DNA from: Sordaria brevicollis
Lineage: Eukaryota > Ascomycota > Sordariomycetes > Sordariales > Sordariaceae
Reading direction: 5' to 3'
Length of the DNA stretch: 64,000 bases
Assembly: GCA_033439795.1 (NCBI GenBank)
Contig: JAUTDP010000006.1
Span: 1,240,001 to 1,304,000, forward strand
Shown here piece by piece: positions 45,474-56,812 of this stretch (position 1 is the first letter of the stretch; the number at the start of each line of letters is the position of its first letter). The notes under the pieces are model-generated. The model saw only the letters and a list, made by a program, of their open reading frames with translations, was not told the origin of the DNA and ran no database searches. A program made the translations under genes and the position numbers.

Positions 45474-46022
45474 ATGCCATCCACCACCATGCCGTCCCAA
45501 CGTCCCTTTTTCCTGTCAACCTTCTTCGCCGCCTTCCGCCAACAACCACCTTCTTCGCTCTACAACGGTCAACAGCCCAACAAGAATGCCACAGCGACAA
45601 CGCCAGGGAGCGGCGCGAATGCCCAGGCAAACTCCTCCACGAACAACGCACCAGGCACCGTAGCAACGCCACGGACAATTACCACATCATCGAGCAACCA
45701 AGCGTCGTCGTCGAGTTCCCCGTCTGGCCGCGCCGAAGGCGGCGTCATGGGACAACTACCTCTTTCCCCGCGCTCGCATCATTCGGGCATTCCCATTCCC
45801 GAAGGCAATCGACACCACCACCACCATCATCACCATCATCATCACAACAGCAGGAGGCGAGGGAGCGACAGCAGCAGCGAAGGCTTCCGAGAGGTGTCGG
45901 GAGCAGAGAAGCTATACATTGGTGGGAGGACGGCAACAGGCGAGGAAAAGTTCTTCAAGTTGGGCGTGGTAAGGAGGATCAAGAGTGGGGATAGGTTGAG
46001 TTTGGATCGATTGAGTCTGTAA
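45474..46022 (+). CDS. Unknown low-complexity protein with 11-His tract
   Basis: No known function recognised. 182 aa. A short hydrophobic N-terminus (MPSTTMPSQRPFFLSTFFAA) is followed by Asn/Thr/Ser-rich low complexity, then eleven consecutive His (about residues 114-124) and an Arg/Ser-rich stretch. The C-terminus is compact and looks conserved: SGAEKLYIGGRTATGEEKFF then KLGVVRRIKSGDRLSLDRLSL. The final RLSLDRLSL repeat with Ser/Arg spacing suggests phosphosites. The same frame opens at 45183, so a 279-aa form is possible. I chose 45474 because the upstream part is Pro/Ser leader-like. Poly-His tracts occur in nuclear-speckle and metal-binding proteins, but nothing more specific can be said. 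Confidence 0.65.
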   Translation: MPSTTMPSQRPFFLSTFFAAFRQQPPSSLYNGQQPNKNATATTPGSGANAQANSSTNNAPGTVATPRTITTSSSNQASSSSSPSGRAEGGVMGQLPLSPRSHHSGIPIPEGNRHHHHHHHHHHHNSRRRGSDSSSEGFREVSGAEKLYIGGRTATGEEKFFKLGVVRRIKSGDRLSLDRLSL

Positions 46023-47615
46023 GAGACGGAGAGGATATCGTCTTTTCCACACGCCAGATCAATACGGTAGTTTTTTCTTGGCGAAGAGGGAAAAGCCAAC
46101 AACAAAGTACAACGGCACATACACAGCAAAACATAGCGACACGGATTACAGCATGGACATATGGGATTAGATATCATCGAAACAGTACACCGTAGCAGGG
46201 TGGTTAGGACGATGACGCTCCGACAGAATGTGGTCAAGAGGGCGTCAAGTGGGTTCTTGTTTTGGATCAGTTATTCAAGTGGGCGTTAAGGTAATTGGGC
46301 AAAGGGAAAAGATTCATACTCGGGAACGGGGAATTGGCTACTATAACATATTACAATGACATATTACATTGAACTACACTCTCAGGTATCAAAATGTCAT
46401 AGGCGTCTTATGACAATGCCTAATCCAATCAGTTACTAGCGATATGGTCATGATCCTAAAGGGAGTCATCCATAAATATATCGCGAGAATCTACCTAATG
46501 CATACAAGCTCTTGTTTAGCCATCGGGTCCAGGACAGGCTGCACCTGCTGCACCTTTTTCTCCTCCAAGTCTCGTAAACACTTGGCGTTAGGTGATCAGG
46601 GCTCAACAAGATGTTGGCCCCTAATAACCGAATTTTGGAAGCTGGTCAGGCTGACTGAAGTGCCGCTTTAGGTGAGTTTGTCCTTTCAACCCTACCTATC
46701 CCTGGCTTGTTACCATATATCCGAGTGCCTTCCTAGGTTGAGGCTTCCAGGTGTACACAACGAGGCCTTACGACACTGCGGTGCAACGGCCGGATATCTA
46801 CTACATGATGAAGGGTAAATGGTGATGTAAAGCGTTATGGGAGTGAGGTGAGGAGAAATGGAATTTGGGGAAGTGAAACAAGCGAAGGCCATGGAGATGG
46901 GCTGGTTTGTGAGATATTTGAGGTGAGGTGTGGAAAGCTGAAGATTAAGGGGAGGTGCAAACGAAGTGTACTAACAAAGATCAATCTGGACAGGGAGATG
47001 TTAGTGTAGGAACAGGGTTGTGTGAGAATGGACTGCAAAATACGATGAGACACTAATATATGGCTTTTGTTGGTCCTAGTTTGGCGGAAGAGGAGATGTG
47101 ATCATGCCACGCACACACTGCTCTGCTTCCTTTTTTTGCCCTCTCTTCTTCTGGCGGGCAAGCTTTAGTTATGTAGTCTTCTCGCTCCTTTTTTTCTTAA
47201 TACTTTTTTTGAGTTGCTTGTATGTGGCATCGCTGCTGTTGCTATTGTTTGAAAATATGCTGGCTGGATGTTGCTTGATTGGTATCTAACAACGGATGTG
47301 GGAAAAGATTTGTTGGGATGTTTATTTGATGAGTACTCTAATGCCAGAGTGCCATACTCGTGTTACGGGTGTTTTGTCATTCATCGGTCGTGAAAAAGAT
47401 AGCAAGAGAGAGAAAGTGAAACTTGTATAAACAGGAAGAAAGAAGGGCAATTTGCGTCATCCAGCTCGTCATGATCGGTGAGATATTGGTAGGAAAAAAT
47501 GGAAACGAAGGCAGAAAACACTGGATGGAAGAAAATAGGGAGACTGCAAGATAGAAGAAAAAGGAAAACGAGAAGTAAGTATGTGGCTCTCCTCTCAGAG
47601 AGAGATCCTCCAAGC
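46023..47615. other. Intergenic, convergent 3' flanks
   Basis: 1.6 kb between the His-tract gene and the HET pseudogene; only short ORFs and homopolymer-rich sequence; no RNA gene seen. Confidence 0.55.
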
Positions 47616-49888
47616 TTAAACCAGACTGATGATCCTGGGCTCCGGCTCGTCCTCGGCACCTGCTCCTTGCCACCAATCTGGCATCCAGTTTTTCTTGCTC
47701 TCTTCGGTCTCGTCCTTCTCCAATCGATACCGGGTTACCAGGACACCAATCCTTTCGTAGAATTGTCTTGCCTGATCAACACAATGGAGTACCAGGGCCA
47801 TGTAGCGGCCAGTCCGTCCTACGTGTCTCACCATGCGTAGGAAGTAAAAGGTTGACTCGGGCGGGCCAGTGGGATATTCCTCTTCAAGCCAGGCGGAAAA
47901 TTGGAGCCGGCCATAGTCGCATAGGAAGAAGAGTGTGACAAGGGGCTCTAGGTATCCGACCTTGATGTCCATTGAAAGTAGCTGTTGGCATGATATTGGC
48001 ACAAGAACGCCTTCGACGCGGAGTTCGTAATACCGTCTCTTCTCAGGAAATGACGGGGTATTTTGTCCGTCTATTGTTTTGTCGTGGAGCCCTAGAGACT
48101 CGCCAATAGGCTTTACTAAGAAGTCGCTATCCGGGTAGTGCTCGAACGGGAGGGGTCCAGACGGGTCTTCTGTCACCCTCTCACGAAAAGTGTCATATTC
48201 AATGGCCCTGCGGTGCCCAGGTGATTTGTTGCTGAGCGAAGCCCATGACCATGTTGGGAAAAGCCACTTTTCGCTGCTCCATTTGGGATTAACTGTGCCA
48301 GGAAGAGCTCTCAATCGCTCATGATGATACTCATATGTTGTTTTCCATAGCAGGCCCTTTGCAAATGAGCTCGACCAAACGCCGCCCCAGTAGAGTTCGC
48401 CTTGCCTCCAGCGCCGAAAATAATCGGCAAGCCCTTCTATTGCCATAAGAGCGTCGCCTAGATTAGTAAGGTCGGCGTATTGGGTGTAGCTTTGGACTAT
48501 ATAATGCCATTTGGCCCATGGAGGTGACTCGTCCCCATACCGAAACAGGTTACTACTTTGAGGTTTGGTATTTGTCGCTGGAAGTTTGAAGAAACAAAAC
48601 TCCCCAGCTCCCATGAAATCTGGGCCATTGTGGTGAGATAATCTTGCGCAATGACCACACTGGCACGTTAAGGATCCTCGACAGAGCCACATAACCTCCT
48701 GGCCTAAGAAAATTGGAGTTCGTGGCGACAAAAGGGTTTCCTGATAAACCCAGGCACGAGAAGTGAGAGGGTATATGGCGAAATGGCTGTAGAGTTCTTG
48801 CGCGTAGAGAGAAATTGTGCCACCGTCGGGCATTGTAACATTCCGTTCGACGATGACAGCGGCGCGGTCCCATAGACCTCCATGGCAGTTGGTGGAGGTC
48901 AAGGCACCCAAAGTGACATATGAACCAGCGAAGACCGCACACATGGAGGCGGACTCGCGCTCCCAGTCTTCTCTGACCATAATGCTATGATTTTCCATGT
49001 CTTTCTTCGGGTCTGCCTGGATGATGCACAAAGAGTCAATCCACAGATAGGGGATGCCGAGGCTTCTAGTCAACTCGACCGCATCTCGAAAAGTAAGTGG
49101 GAGATCGTCGAGCGAGATGCCCTCGTTTGTATACTCCTTGAGGTTATGGAGTGTGAGCTTGGTATTCATTAGATTAGGATCACCCCAGCAATGGCTGAGT
49201 GTGATGTACCTCCCACTTGCCCCATTGGTTGGCATAATACGCACTTTATCGAGCGCATAGTCTGACGTCCACAACGCGCGTAGGGAGGCTCGACGATGAG
49301 GCATCTCCACAATCGTGTGTTCCCATACAGACATCAAGTTGCTGAAATATCCAACCATTACTTTTGAAAGGTCTCAAGTTCTGCATATAAAGGCTGCAAG
49401 ATGGTTGGTTTTGTGTCCGTGGTTTGGGGGGGCTTTCCGGTCCTGTTGAACGTTAGCGTACAGACTCAGGTGTTTGGTGGAAGATGAAGTATAGAAACCC
49501 ACTGACTATTGATGTAAAATGTAAATCTTCCTGATCGATGCCAAGACTGAGAAGGTGAGGGAGGCTTATACAAGCCTACCCACATGCCTCGAAGTTCACC
49601 GTTTAGGTTGATGATGTAAGCATTTGTATTATTCAGACCCTTATCAAAGCGGAAAGGGAACGGATTTTGGTGAAACAAGGTCTCGAAAGCATCGCTTATA
49701 ATCTTACAAGTCAGACAGCCGTCCGCAGCCGACTTGAATAAAATCTCAAGATCCCGAGGGGGTGTTCTCCGTCTCTCGTTCGGCAGCATTTCATCGGGAA
49801 TGCGGCAAACGTCACAGTCTTTGCACCAAGGAGACGCCCACGAGCTGGTCTCGAGTGTTTTCGTCTCCCAACGTGCTTCGGACACCAT
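47616..49888 (-). pseudogene. HET-domain (heterokaryon incompatibility) gene with frameshift
   Basis: Family members trigger cell death on fusion of unlike fungal strains. Exon 1 (49888-49507) has the Cys-rich start CKDCDVCRIP and KSAADGCLTCKIISDAFETL. The intron 49506-49443 has an unusual GTCAGT donor and a perfect GCTAAC...CAACAG end. Exon 2 then reads CMGTHDCGDASSSLPTRVVD, matching the family's 'C..H..C....LPTRviDv', but stops at a TAA near 49248. The HET core continues in the next frame without break for about 547 codons: DYALDKVRIMPTNGASGRYI, TLSHCWGD, LPLTFRDAVELTRSLGIPYL, WIDSLCIIQ. One base is out of frame at about 49263-49272. It is either a recent pseudogene or a sequence error. A shorter product from ATG 49358 would keep the core but lose the N-terminal motif. 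Confidence 0.75.
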
Positions 49889-50230
49889 GTATACGGAACC
49901 GAGGGCGTTGAATGATGAGTTGAGTAGGCGCAGTCGGACAGACTGACAAGAACAGAGACGATGAGCCTTCAGGCTGCCGCGAAAAAGACTTTCGACGCAA
50001 TCAAGGCCTTGTATGTAGAGACATGGACAAGAAACGTGACTTGCCTTGCTTGTAGCTGAATGGCTGAGACGCCATGAGGATTTTAGCCGATGCTACCATA
50101 GGTACAGTGCGGAAGATCGAGAATACAACCCCTCACAGCAATGACAGCCAAGCTTCGACAAAAGCCGTGGGAATGACCGAAGTGTACAGGCGACAGAATC
50201 CGTTTTGTGAAGGATGTGTAGTTGACCTGT

Positions 50231-50270
50231 GAAAAAAAAGAAAAAAAAAAAAAGAAAAAAGAAAAAAGAA
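50231..50270. repeat. Poly-A/G low-complexity tract
   Basis: Forty bases of A interrupted by single G residues. Confidence 0.9.
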
Positions 50271-52464
50271 CTTGTCGACCGGTCCTCCGTTTCGAGTCGT
50301 TTTCGATGAAGGGTCATTTTGTTATGATGCATCTTGAAACCGTCTCAGTACTAGACGTTTGAAAAGCCAAGACTCAGTCGGCCTTCGTTGTGTTGTTCTT
50401 GATGACAGTGGATGACTGATGTTGACAACGCTCGTTGTTTCTGCACAGTAGGCCCACTGAAGTTTGCTGTGTGAAGAGGCGAGCTATCATGCCAGTTCTC
50501 CGGAAAGAATAATAGCCGGTTCAGGAATTGTACTGGGAGAGAAAAAGAAAAGTGAAGGATACAAGGAAGGCAGCGATGAACGTGAAGGTGAAATATAAAT
50601 TATGTCAGATGGCGATGATGATATGAGAGAGGATTCGGATCTCTGGGGCTTTGAGAGACCATCATCTGTGGCAGGGTAGAGGTATATATAGCCGCGAATG
50701 CCAGACAGCAAAATTCAGGTTGGCGACGGAGCCTTTGTTGAAACTAGAGAGCAATACGTGGGACAACGGGACGTGATTTGATCGATACAAGGAATGAAGA
50801 TGATGATGTTGAGAAGAAAATGCAAAGGAAGAGAGCACAACCGCGAGATGGTGGTTGTTCCCTGGTGAGAAACACCACGTGATGACTTTACATAAGTCGC
50901 CGTGTGTCGCGGCTTCCCGCTTTGTCAACAGCGATAAGTGATAAGGGACGTCCGAGACTGAAAAGTGTAGCCAAGCAGATAGCGATTCCACGCAGCGTAA
51001 GTGCAAAGCTAAACAGCACGATGTACCGATATCTGTCAAGGGCTGGTCAAGGGAGAGAAAGCAGGTCTTGGCATCCTTGCACCTTTATTCTCCGTCTTCG
51101 TTTCACCTTCCACTTGATTCATTTTCACCTTCAACTTCCAGGCTCACCCCAATCTTTGGAACTCGACCGAAGACCAACTGGACTCATGACGTCAAGCACA
51201 AAGCTGAGGCTAGCGCTTGCGGATTCACCAACACATGTCTTTATCCACTAACAGCCGTCGACACCTCGTTATCCCCCTCGAGATGGAACTCAATCCACGG
51301 CCAACATCCCGAAACAAAAACTTCAGATATGTGGCCGGGCACCCACACATCACGGCAGAGTCTCCCACTCGGCTGGCCAGGTGTAAAGGCGGGGATTGTA
51401 CGAAGCCCAATCCCATCCTGAGGTGCTGGAATATGCCGCGCCTCGTTGAGACCTTCACCAACCAGCCGTGCTCGGCTTTGCCATCCGGTGGACCACCCTG
51501 GCTGGTTTCAGGCCAAAGTATCTACATGTGAGTAATGAGCCATGGGATGACCTCGTTCCGTGCGCATTCTCCTTTGATCTCATACTTGGACTGATGACAA
51601 TTCAACTCCGCGGGTGGCTGGCGTTGGTGCCGGCCAAAGGATGAATCGTGGGGACTGTTGGTTCCAACATCAAAGGCTCCCCGTTTCAACTCACCTTACC
51701 CAAGCCCGCACCAAGTGTCTGGTGTCGTTGGTCTGCCCGTGCCGCAAAAAGGCTGTATTGAGATCCTTTGGTCACAGGCCGCGTTCGGAGCGGCAAGCCC
51801 GTCAGAGAAATGACCAAGACCATGGCTTCCCTACTAACACGTTTGTGTGAAAGAAAGAAAGGTGTTCATGTTAAGCCATCCTCTTCGACATAACACCAAC
51901 AAATCCCGCTTGGATACCAAAACCAACGGTCAACCCGATGCCCACAGCTTCATGCCTCGCCCATTTCTCAAGTCTCGAACACACGTTGGCAATACGAACA
52001 TCCAACTGCTAAAGTACCTCCAGCCGCACCAGCATTCATAAGCAAGAGAACAATGAGAGCACAGGACGCCTTGATCTAACAGTTCAAGTTGGACAACGAG
52101 CCGTTGCAGGTGAACCAACAGCAACCCTTACCACGATGCTGTAAGCGCTATGTTGGAATTCTACAAAGAAACTGATGATGTGCGGCGGATTGTTAGAGGT
52201 GAAGCTCGAGCCGAACTGACGCCATGTTGCTCTTCACTCCATCGCCAACATCACCGACGAATTGCTTTGAAAACGCCTGACCTCGTGGAGATGGAAGTGC
52301 ATAAATCACGGCAGTGTCCTGACCGAGGAGGTGGAATCGACTTTGTCGTCACGAAACGCCACATCTGCTTGACAAACCACCACAAGCCTTCAACACTCAC
52401 GCTCCGGAAACACTACCATACCTTCCTTATTTGACTCCCGGGCATCAAAATTACATTCTACAAT

Positions 52465-52836
52465 ATGGATGGCGCCACAAAGTTGCGTGAAATAATGGAT
52501 GAAATCCGCCCTTTTGGTGATACCAATGATCAACCCTGGGATGTCGTTCCCACCATGCCGTACTGGCCCTCGGGCAAAAATGGCCCGGTCAAACTGTTCA
52601 TGTTTCCTAAGATCTGGAACTTGGGCACGACCTCCATAGCCACGGTCCCCGTACCAGAGCATGCAAACAACGTTGAAAATTATGCCGGACTTTACCAGGC
52701 GCTGCGCAATAGCCCAGATGATCCAGAGGGGAAGGATAACGTGTGCAGTCCTAGAACCACTCTAAACACGATCGTCGTTCCTGGTCCTCTCAGATTCCCT
52801 TATCACTCATTTGGCACACAGATGGTTTCCTTCTAG
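52465..52836 (+). CDS. Hypothetical 123-aa ORF
   Basis: Not recognised. Starts MDGATKLREIMDEIRPFGD and includes PTMPYWPSGKNGPVKLFMF and NVENYAGLYQALRNSPDDPE. The amino-acid composition looks more protein-like than other ORFs nearby, with few overlapping frames. There is no signal peptide, membrane segment or known motif, and no clear splice sites or promoter. It may be a fragment of a decayed gene or chance. Confidence 0.25.
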   Translation: MDGATKLREIMDEIRPFGDTNDQPWDVVPTMPYWPSGKNGPVKLFMFPKIWNLGTTSIATVPVPEHANNVENYAGLYQALRNSPDDPEGKDNVCSPRTTLNTIVVPGPLRFPYHSFGTQMVSF

Positions 52837-53860
52837 CCTGTATGGGTTAGACACAATCTCACCCACCAATATTCAATCCTTCATACATTTCCGTACAAAC
52901 AAAAATATCCATAGAAACGGCTTCTAGGATGATCCCACGGAGTTTCTTACGTGACGGCTTGCAGATACTCTTAACCACCGTTTTCACAGATGTTATTTGT
53001 ATACCACCTGGCTAATTATCATTCCAGACTAGGTAGATACCTAACCGGCCGAGGATATCGGTATGATGGCTTGACACCACTGCCACCCCTCCATCAAGCA
53101 GGTTCTCAGAGGCCTCGGACACTCAGCCACCCTTCACCCCCGCAGCTCTAGATTTGGCGGCAACATATTCTACCTTCCTTCTCTTCTTTAAAAGCTTTTC
53201 TTGATTGAGACCACAAGGGACGGCAGGAAAGAGATGCTGACACGGGAAGAACCGAACAGGGTTCCCAACCTTGTGGATATGCGTGCGGGCCGTCCCGTTC
53301 GGACGCCACAATCGAGCGCACCCACACGGCACTGTATCGTCAGCAGCGTAAAAAGCTGTTACCCTTAAATGGGATATATAGTAACCAAACCGTACCAGGT
53401 GAACGAGCAAGTTCCGCTAACAGAGTTGTCAGTAATTCTTTCTGCCTCGGCACGAACTTGAATGCCCACGGGTTTCGTCGTCAACATCTGGAAAGTCGAA
53501 GATGGCAACGCATTTCCATGTTCATCCCGAGGCTTATTGTGTGGCAGTGCGCAGCTCTCCCCATCGCGTGGAATCATGGGATGAACCGGAGAAGTGTGCT
53601 TTGGATGAAGGGATGCCAACTTGAGATTCCGTCTCAAAGAACTTTGTTAAGTAACTGCCCGTTGGACTAACTTTGTAAAATGCGACAAAACCAAAGAAAC
53701 CGCCGTATTAACTTGGTTAGATGTGTTCTTTTGTTTCATATCCCTGAACAGCCTATTTACTATCCCATTAATCTCGGAGTGGTTAGGGTGGTGGCCGCGT
53801 TGCGCTCACCTCCCAGCTTCATATGCTACAAAACCCGACTCAAAAATCATCATCAAAAAA

Positions 53861-53971
53861 GGCAAGATGGCCGAGCGGTCTAAGGCGCCACGTTAAGGTT
53901 AACCCTTAATTCCTCTTCTCAGAGAAAATCCGTGGTCCGAAAGGGCGTGGGTTCGAATCCCACTCTTGTCA
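53861..53971 (+). tRNA. tRNA-Leu(AAG) with 31-nt intron
   Basis: The acceptor stem GGCAAGA pairs with TCTTGTC (one G-U); discriminator A at 53971. The D arm is GCC...GGC, with the B-box-like T arm GTGGG-TTCGAAT-CCCAC. The anticodon stem CCACG/CGTGG encloses TT-AAG-G (anticodon 53895-53897) and then an intron at 53899-53929, one base 3' of the anticodon as is standard. The long variable arm (TCCGAAAGGGC) fits a class II Leu tRNA. Confidence 0.93.
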
Positions 53972-54007
53972 AGCGCATGCGATCAACCGAGCTCGGGTTG
54001 ATTTCAA

Positions 54008-54022
54008 TTTTTTTCTTTTTTT
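54008..54022 (+). terminator. RNA polymerase III terminator of tRNA-Leu
   Basis: T7-C-T7 run starting 36 bp after the tRNA end. Confidence 0.7.
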
Positions 54023-54243
54023 CGTTTTGGTGCAGTTTTCGCAACTCCAGGTTGGTGGTGGTTGGCGAGTCATGACATCAAATGCCCGCCCACTCCTATG
54101 TACAGATGATTTCCACTGAGAAACCGCCGTATGTGACCGGTTCGGCGTTGACATTATTGTTAGCATCTGTCTCTTTCGACTTCCCCTTTGTTCTTTTCTA
54201 AAAAAAAAGTCCGGTATACCTCGCAGATGTCGTCCACCTTCAC

Positions 54244-55983
54244 CTAAAGCACGATGTGATAAACTCCCCGTTCCCGAATAATCTTCTCTTCACGCTCCTC
54301 ATACACCCCATCGTACTGAATCGGGTACACCACATAATGATTCTCATACTCAATAACATCGGCAATTTTGAGCGAAGAGGGGAATTCACTGATGATATGT
54401 TGGTGGATGTTGTCTGCGGTGATTATGGGTTTCCGAGCCTGTTGATTCCCATGATTGCCATTGGCATTGACAACATCGGAATCTCCAACGCTCGAGTTGT
54501 CCTCCTCCTCCTCAGAAGGATCAGGATCATCCCAAATGAGACCGCTGCTTCCCTGACCATCATCATCACTATCCGCTGTCATCTCCCGCTGAACAGGCGT
54601 TCTAGGCCTATGCAAACTAACATAATGCAACGGCACCTTTAAATAAACCAAGTTGATAAGTCCCGCCAGGCAAGTTAACATGCGACTGCTGGAGCCAAAG
54701 CGAGAAATAAGTTGATTTTCTTCCTGGTCAATTGGTTCCCTGTACCCGCTCATCTCGAGGCGCGCGAGCGAATCTTTGAACAAGGGGAGGATCGTGTTCC
54801 AGTTGTGTCCCCCGTGGTGGTCGTGGTGGTAGTGGTGGTTGTCGAAAGGGAGCAGCAGCACGCAGTCGTCGAATCCGTTAATCTGGAGATTTCTTAGTCG
54901 CGGTTTGCCGGCGCGGAACCACTCAAACAGCCTATCCATTTTGATTCCGAGGTTGGTGGTCCGAAATCTCCCCTCCCCGGCCCCCCGAATGTTATGATGA
55001 TGGTAGTAGTTCAGCGTGAGGTCTTGCACGGTGGACAGGCAAGAATACCAATGGTTGTCGGAAAACTCGGTGTTAGACAGGATCTCAAGGAAGGAAGCGT
55101 CGAGGACCAGTTTGGTTATGGGAGTGCTGGCGCTGCACTCCCGGAACACTGCTCTGCCGTACTGAAACACCTGTCCCCAGCGTTTCCACGAACTGCCGCC
55201 TATGCTGAGTGAGTGCAGAGAGGGCGAGAAGTGTAGGAGGAGCGCGAGGATGGTGTCCGTTATTTCGATGAATACGTCGGGGCGAAAACGCAAGAGAGTT
55301 TGCTCCACGTTCTCCCGGTATGTGTGGTATAAATCACACAGAGACTCCAGGGCCCAAAACTCGTCGGTTCCTGGTTGTTGTTCGCTGATCACGGGCCCAA
55401 GAAGGTTGAGAAAGGCGGTTGCGTCCGGTTTGTCGCAGGGGTGACTGTGTCTTTCACCTGGGGAATCGTGAGGATAACGCTGCCCGAGGTATTTACGATG
55501 GCTGACGACGATAGTGCGAATGTATCCGCGATTCTTGGGATAAAGAAGCAGGCTTCTGCATAAGCCAACCAGCGTCCGAGGCCTGTTGAGGTTGATGTTC
55601 TCAAACAGGGCGCGCTGTGCTGGAGCAACCATGGACCTCGACACCAGTGACAGGGCGCAGAGAGATATTCGGCAGCAACGCCTGCGTTTGCATGGTTGGT
55701 GTCTGTCTTCCCATTTCACGTAGCGCATCCAGGGAGGCTCTGAGCGGGCATCTTTCAATCCGACAAACTGACATATGCGTTCCCGTATCTCCAGTGGAAC
55801 TCTTTCGAGAGGTGATTGGCCCGGAAGGGAGGAGGGTTGGCACGATGTGGTTGTGGCCGTCGATGTTGTTGATGACGGCACGTCAGAAGCAGATTGGTCA
55901 TCCTTGGGAGCCGCATTTGAGACGAGGTTCATTGATGAGAGGAATGGTTGAAGGATCGTTCGCAACTGTGATGTGGACGTCAA
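54244..55983 (-). CDS. F-box-like protein
   Basis: Intronless, 579 aa. After a Ser/Thr-rich N-terminus (1-55), residues about 57-130 form an F-box-like helix set: LERVPLEIRERICQFVGLKD, then LCALSLVSRSMVAPAQRALF and ENINL. A WxR/Cys-rich insertion (KRRRCC) splits it. The rest is leucine-patterned without countable LRRs, as in many fungal F-box proteins that use diverged LRRs as substrate adaptor in SCF ubiquitin ligases. A His-rich loop (NHHYHHDHHGGHNW, about 395) and an acidic segment (DPDPSEEEEDNSS) are present. The substrate is unknown. The call rests on the F-box pattern and overall layout. Confidence 0.7.
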   Translation of the reverse strand: MTSTSQLRTILQPFLSSMNLVSNAAPKDDQSASDVPSSTTSTATTTSCQPSSLPGQSPLERVPLEIRERICQFVGLKDARSEPPWMRYVKWEDRHQPCKRRRCCRISLCALSLVSRSMVAPAQRALFENINLNRPRTLVGLCRSLLLYPKNRGYIRTIVVSHRKYLGQRYPHDSPGERHSHPCDKPDATAFLNLLGPVISEQQPGTDEFWALESLCDLYHTYRENVEQTLLRFRPDVFIEITDTILALLLHFSPSLHSLSIGGSSWKRWGQVFQYGRAVFRECSASTPITKLVLDASFLEILSNTEFSDNHWYSCLSTVQDLTLNYYHHHNIRGAGEGRFRTTNLGIKMDRLFEWFRAGKPRLRNLQINGFDDCVLLLPFDNHHYHHDHHGGHNWNTILPLFKDSLARLEMSGYREPIDQEENQLISRFGSSSRMLTCLAGLINLVYLKVPLHYVSLHRPRTPVQREMTADSDDDGQGSSGLIWDDPDPSEEEEDNSSVGDSDVVNANGNHGNQQARKPIITADNIHQHIISEFPSSLKIADVIEYENHYVVYPIQYDGVYEEREEKIIRERGVYHIVL

Positions 55984-56812
55984 TGGTGGTCAAGAACGGC
56001 AAGGTATCACGTCTAGAGGTAGTCTTGGCTTAAATCCGATCGCCTTACCTCCGATTCCTTCGGACGTTGAGAAAGGACCTTTCGAACCTTTCCACAATAT
56101 GGGCAGGGTTCGTCGATCACTTCTACAGCCACTCCGGTTTTAGAACCGTTGTATTGCTGTCGTCTCATGGTGGCGGTTTCTTTGTGTCCAAGATTTGTTA
56201 TGTTACGGTTAGCAGTGACATGTGTTGTCGTGTCCAAGAAAGAGCCTCCCACGCGGGGAAGTTTTTAAGCATGGTCTGTCCAATGGCCAAACAGCACGAT
56301 GCAACCTTTTAATTGGCCAGAAAACTGCATTCAGTTGATATCTCCGACGGGAGTGCTGAGAGGTCAATCACGAATTTGACGACAAGAAATAATAACACCT
56401 AGAGTGCAGTGCAGCCCTAAGACCGAAACATGGGGTGTGACATCTCTTATCTCCGAAACATTGAAGCATATCATGATCCAAGACGTCGTCTTCTACGACA
56501 CTGCAGGAACCATGCACCCACCGAGTGTCAATCATATTCCGGTTGTGTAGGTGTACCAAGGGAGGTTGTCATGATGTTGGTCTTGGCATGTAACCGTGGG
56601 TGTGAGGTTGGGTGAGCACTAAACACCTCCTCTCTTCAAGAGAGTGTCGGGTTTTGACGTGAGGAAGGTATAAAAGGTCAGTATGCTCTGCAAGTTGAAG
56701 ATTGTGAAAGTCAATCCAGCATCATACCCTTTGACCACTTTACCCTTCTTTTATCCCAAAACCTTGACACACCCAAGCTCAAAGCCAAACTCCAAAACAA
56801 GACCATCTCAAA
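55984..56812. other. Divergent promoter region, F-box / SDR
   Basis: 829 bp, no gene; carries the SDR TATA box at 56669. Confidence 0.6.
56669..56675 (+). promoter_or_regulatory. TATA box of SDR gene
   Basis: TATAAAA 144 bp upstream of ATG 56813. Confidence 0.65.

Larger units (their letters stand above)
49889..53860. other. 4-kb region without a confident gene
   Basis: Contains a purine-rich A/G tract (50231-50270) and a TATATATAG word near 50682 with no gene attached. Short ORFs occur throughout. The best of these is listed separately at 52465-52836. Confidence 0.5.

Noticed and set aside
49358..49888. HET gene read as a simple two-exon intact gene joining 49888-49507 directly to the 580-codon ORF
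   Set aside because: The frame of the long ORF has a stop just upstream of ATG 49358, and the family motif CMGTHDC...LPTRVVD lies in a different frame between them, so a frame slip explains the data better.
50682..50692. TATATATAG word as a promoter
   Set aside because: No gene starts at a suitable distance on either strand.
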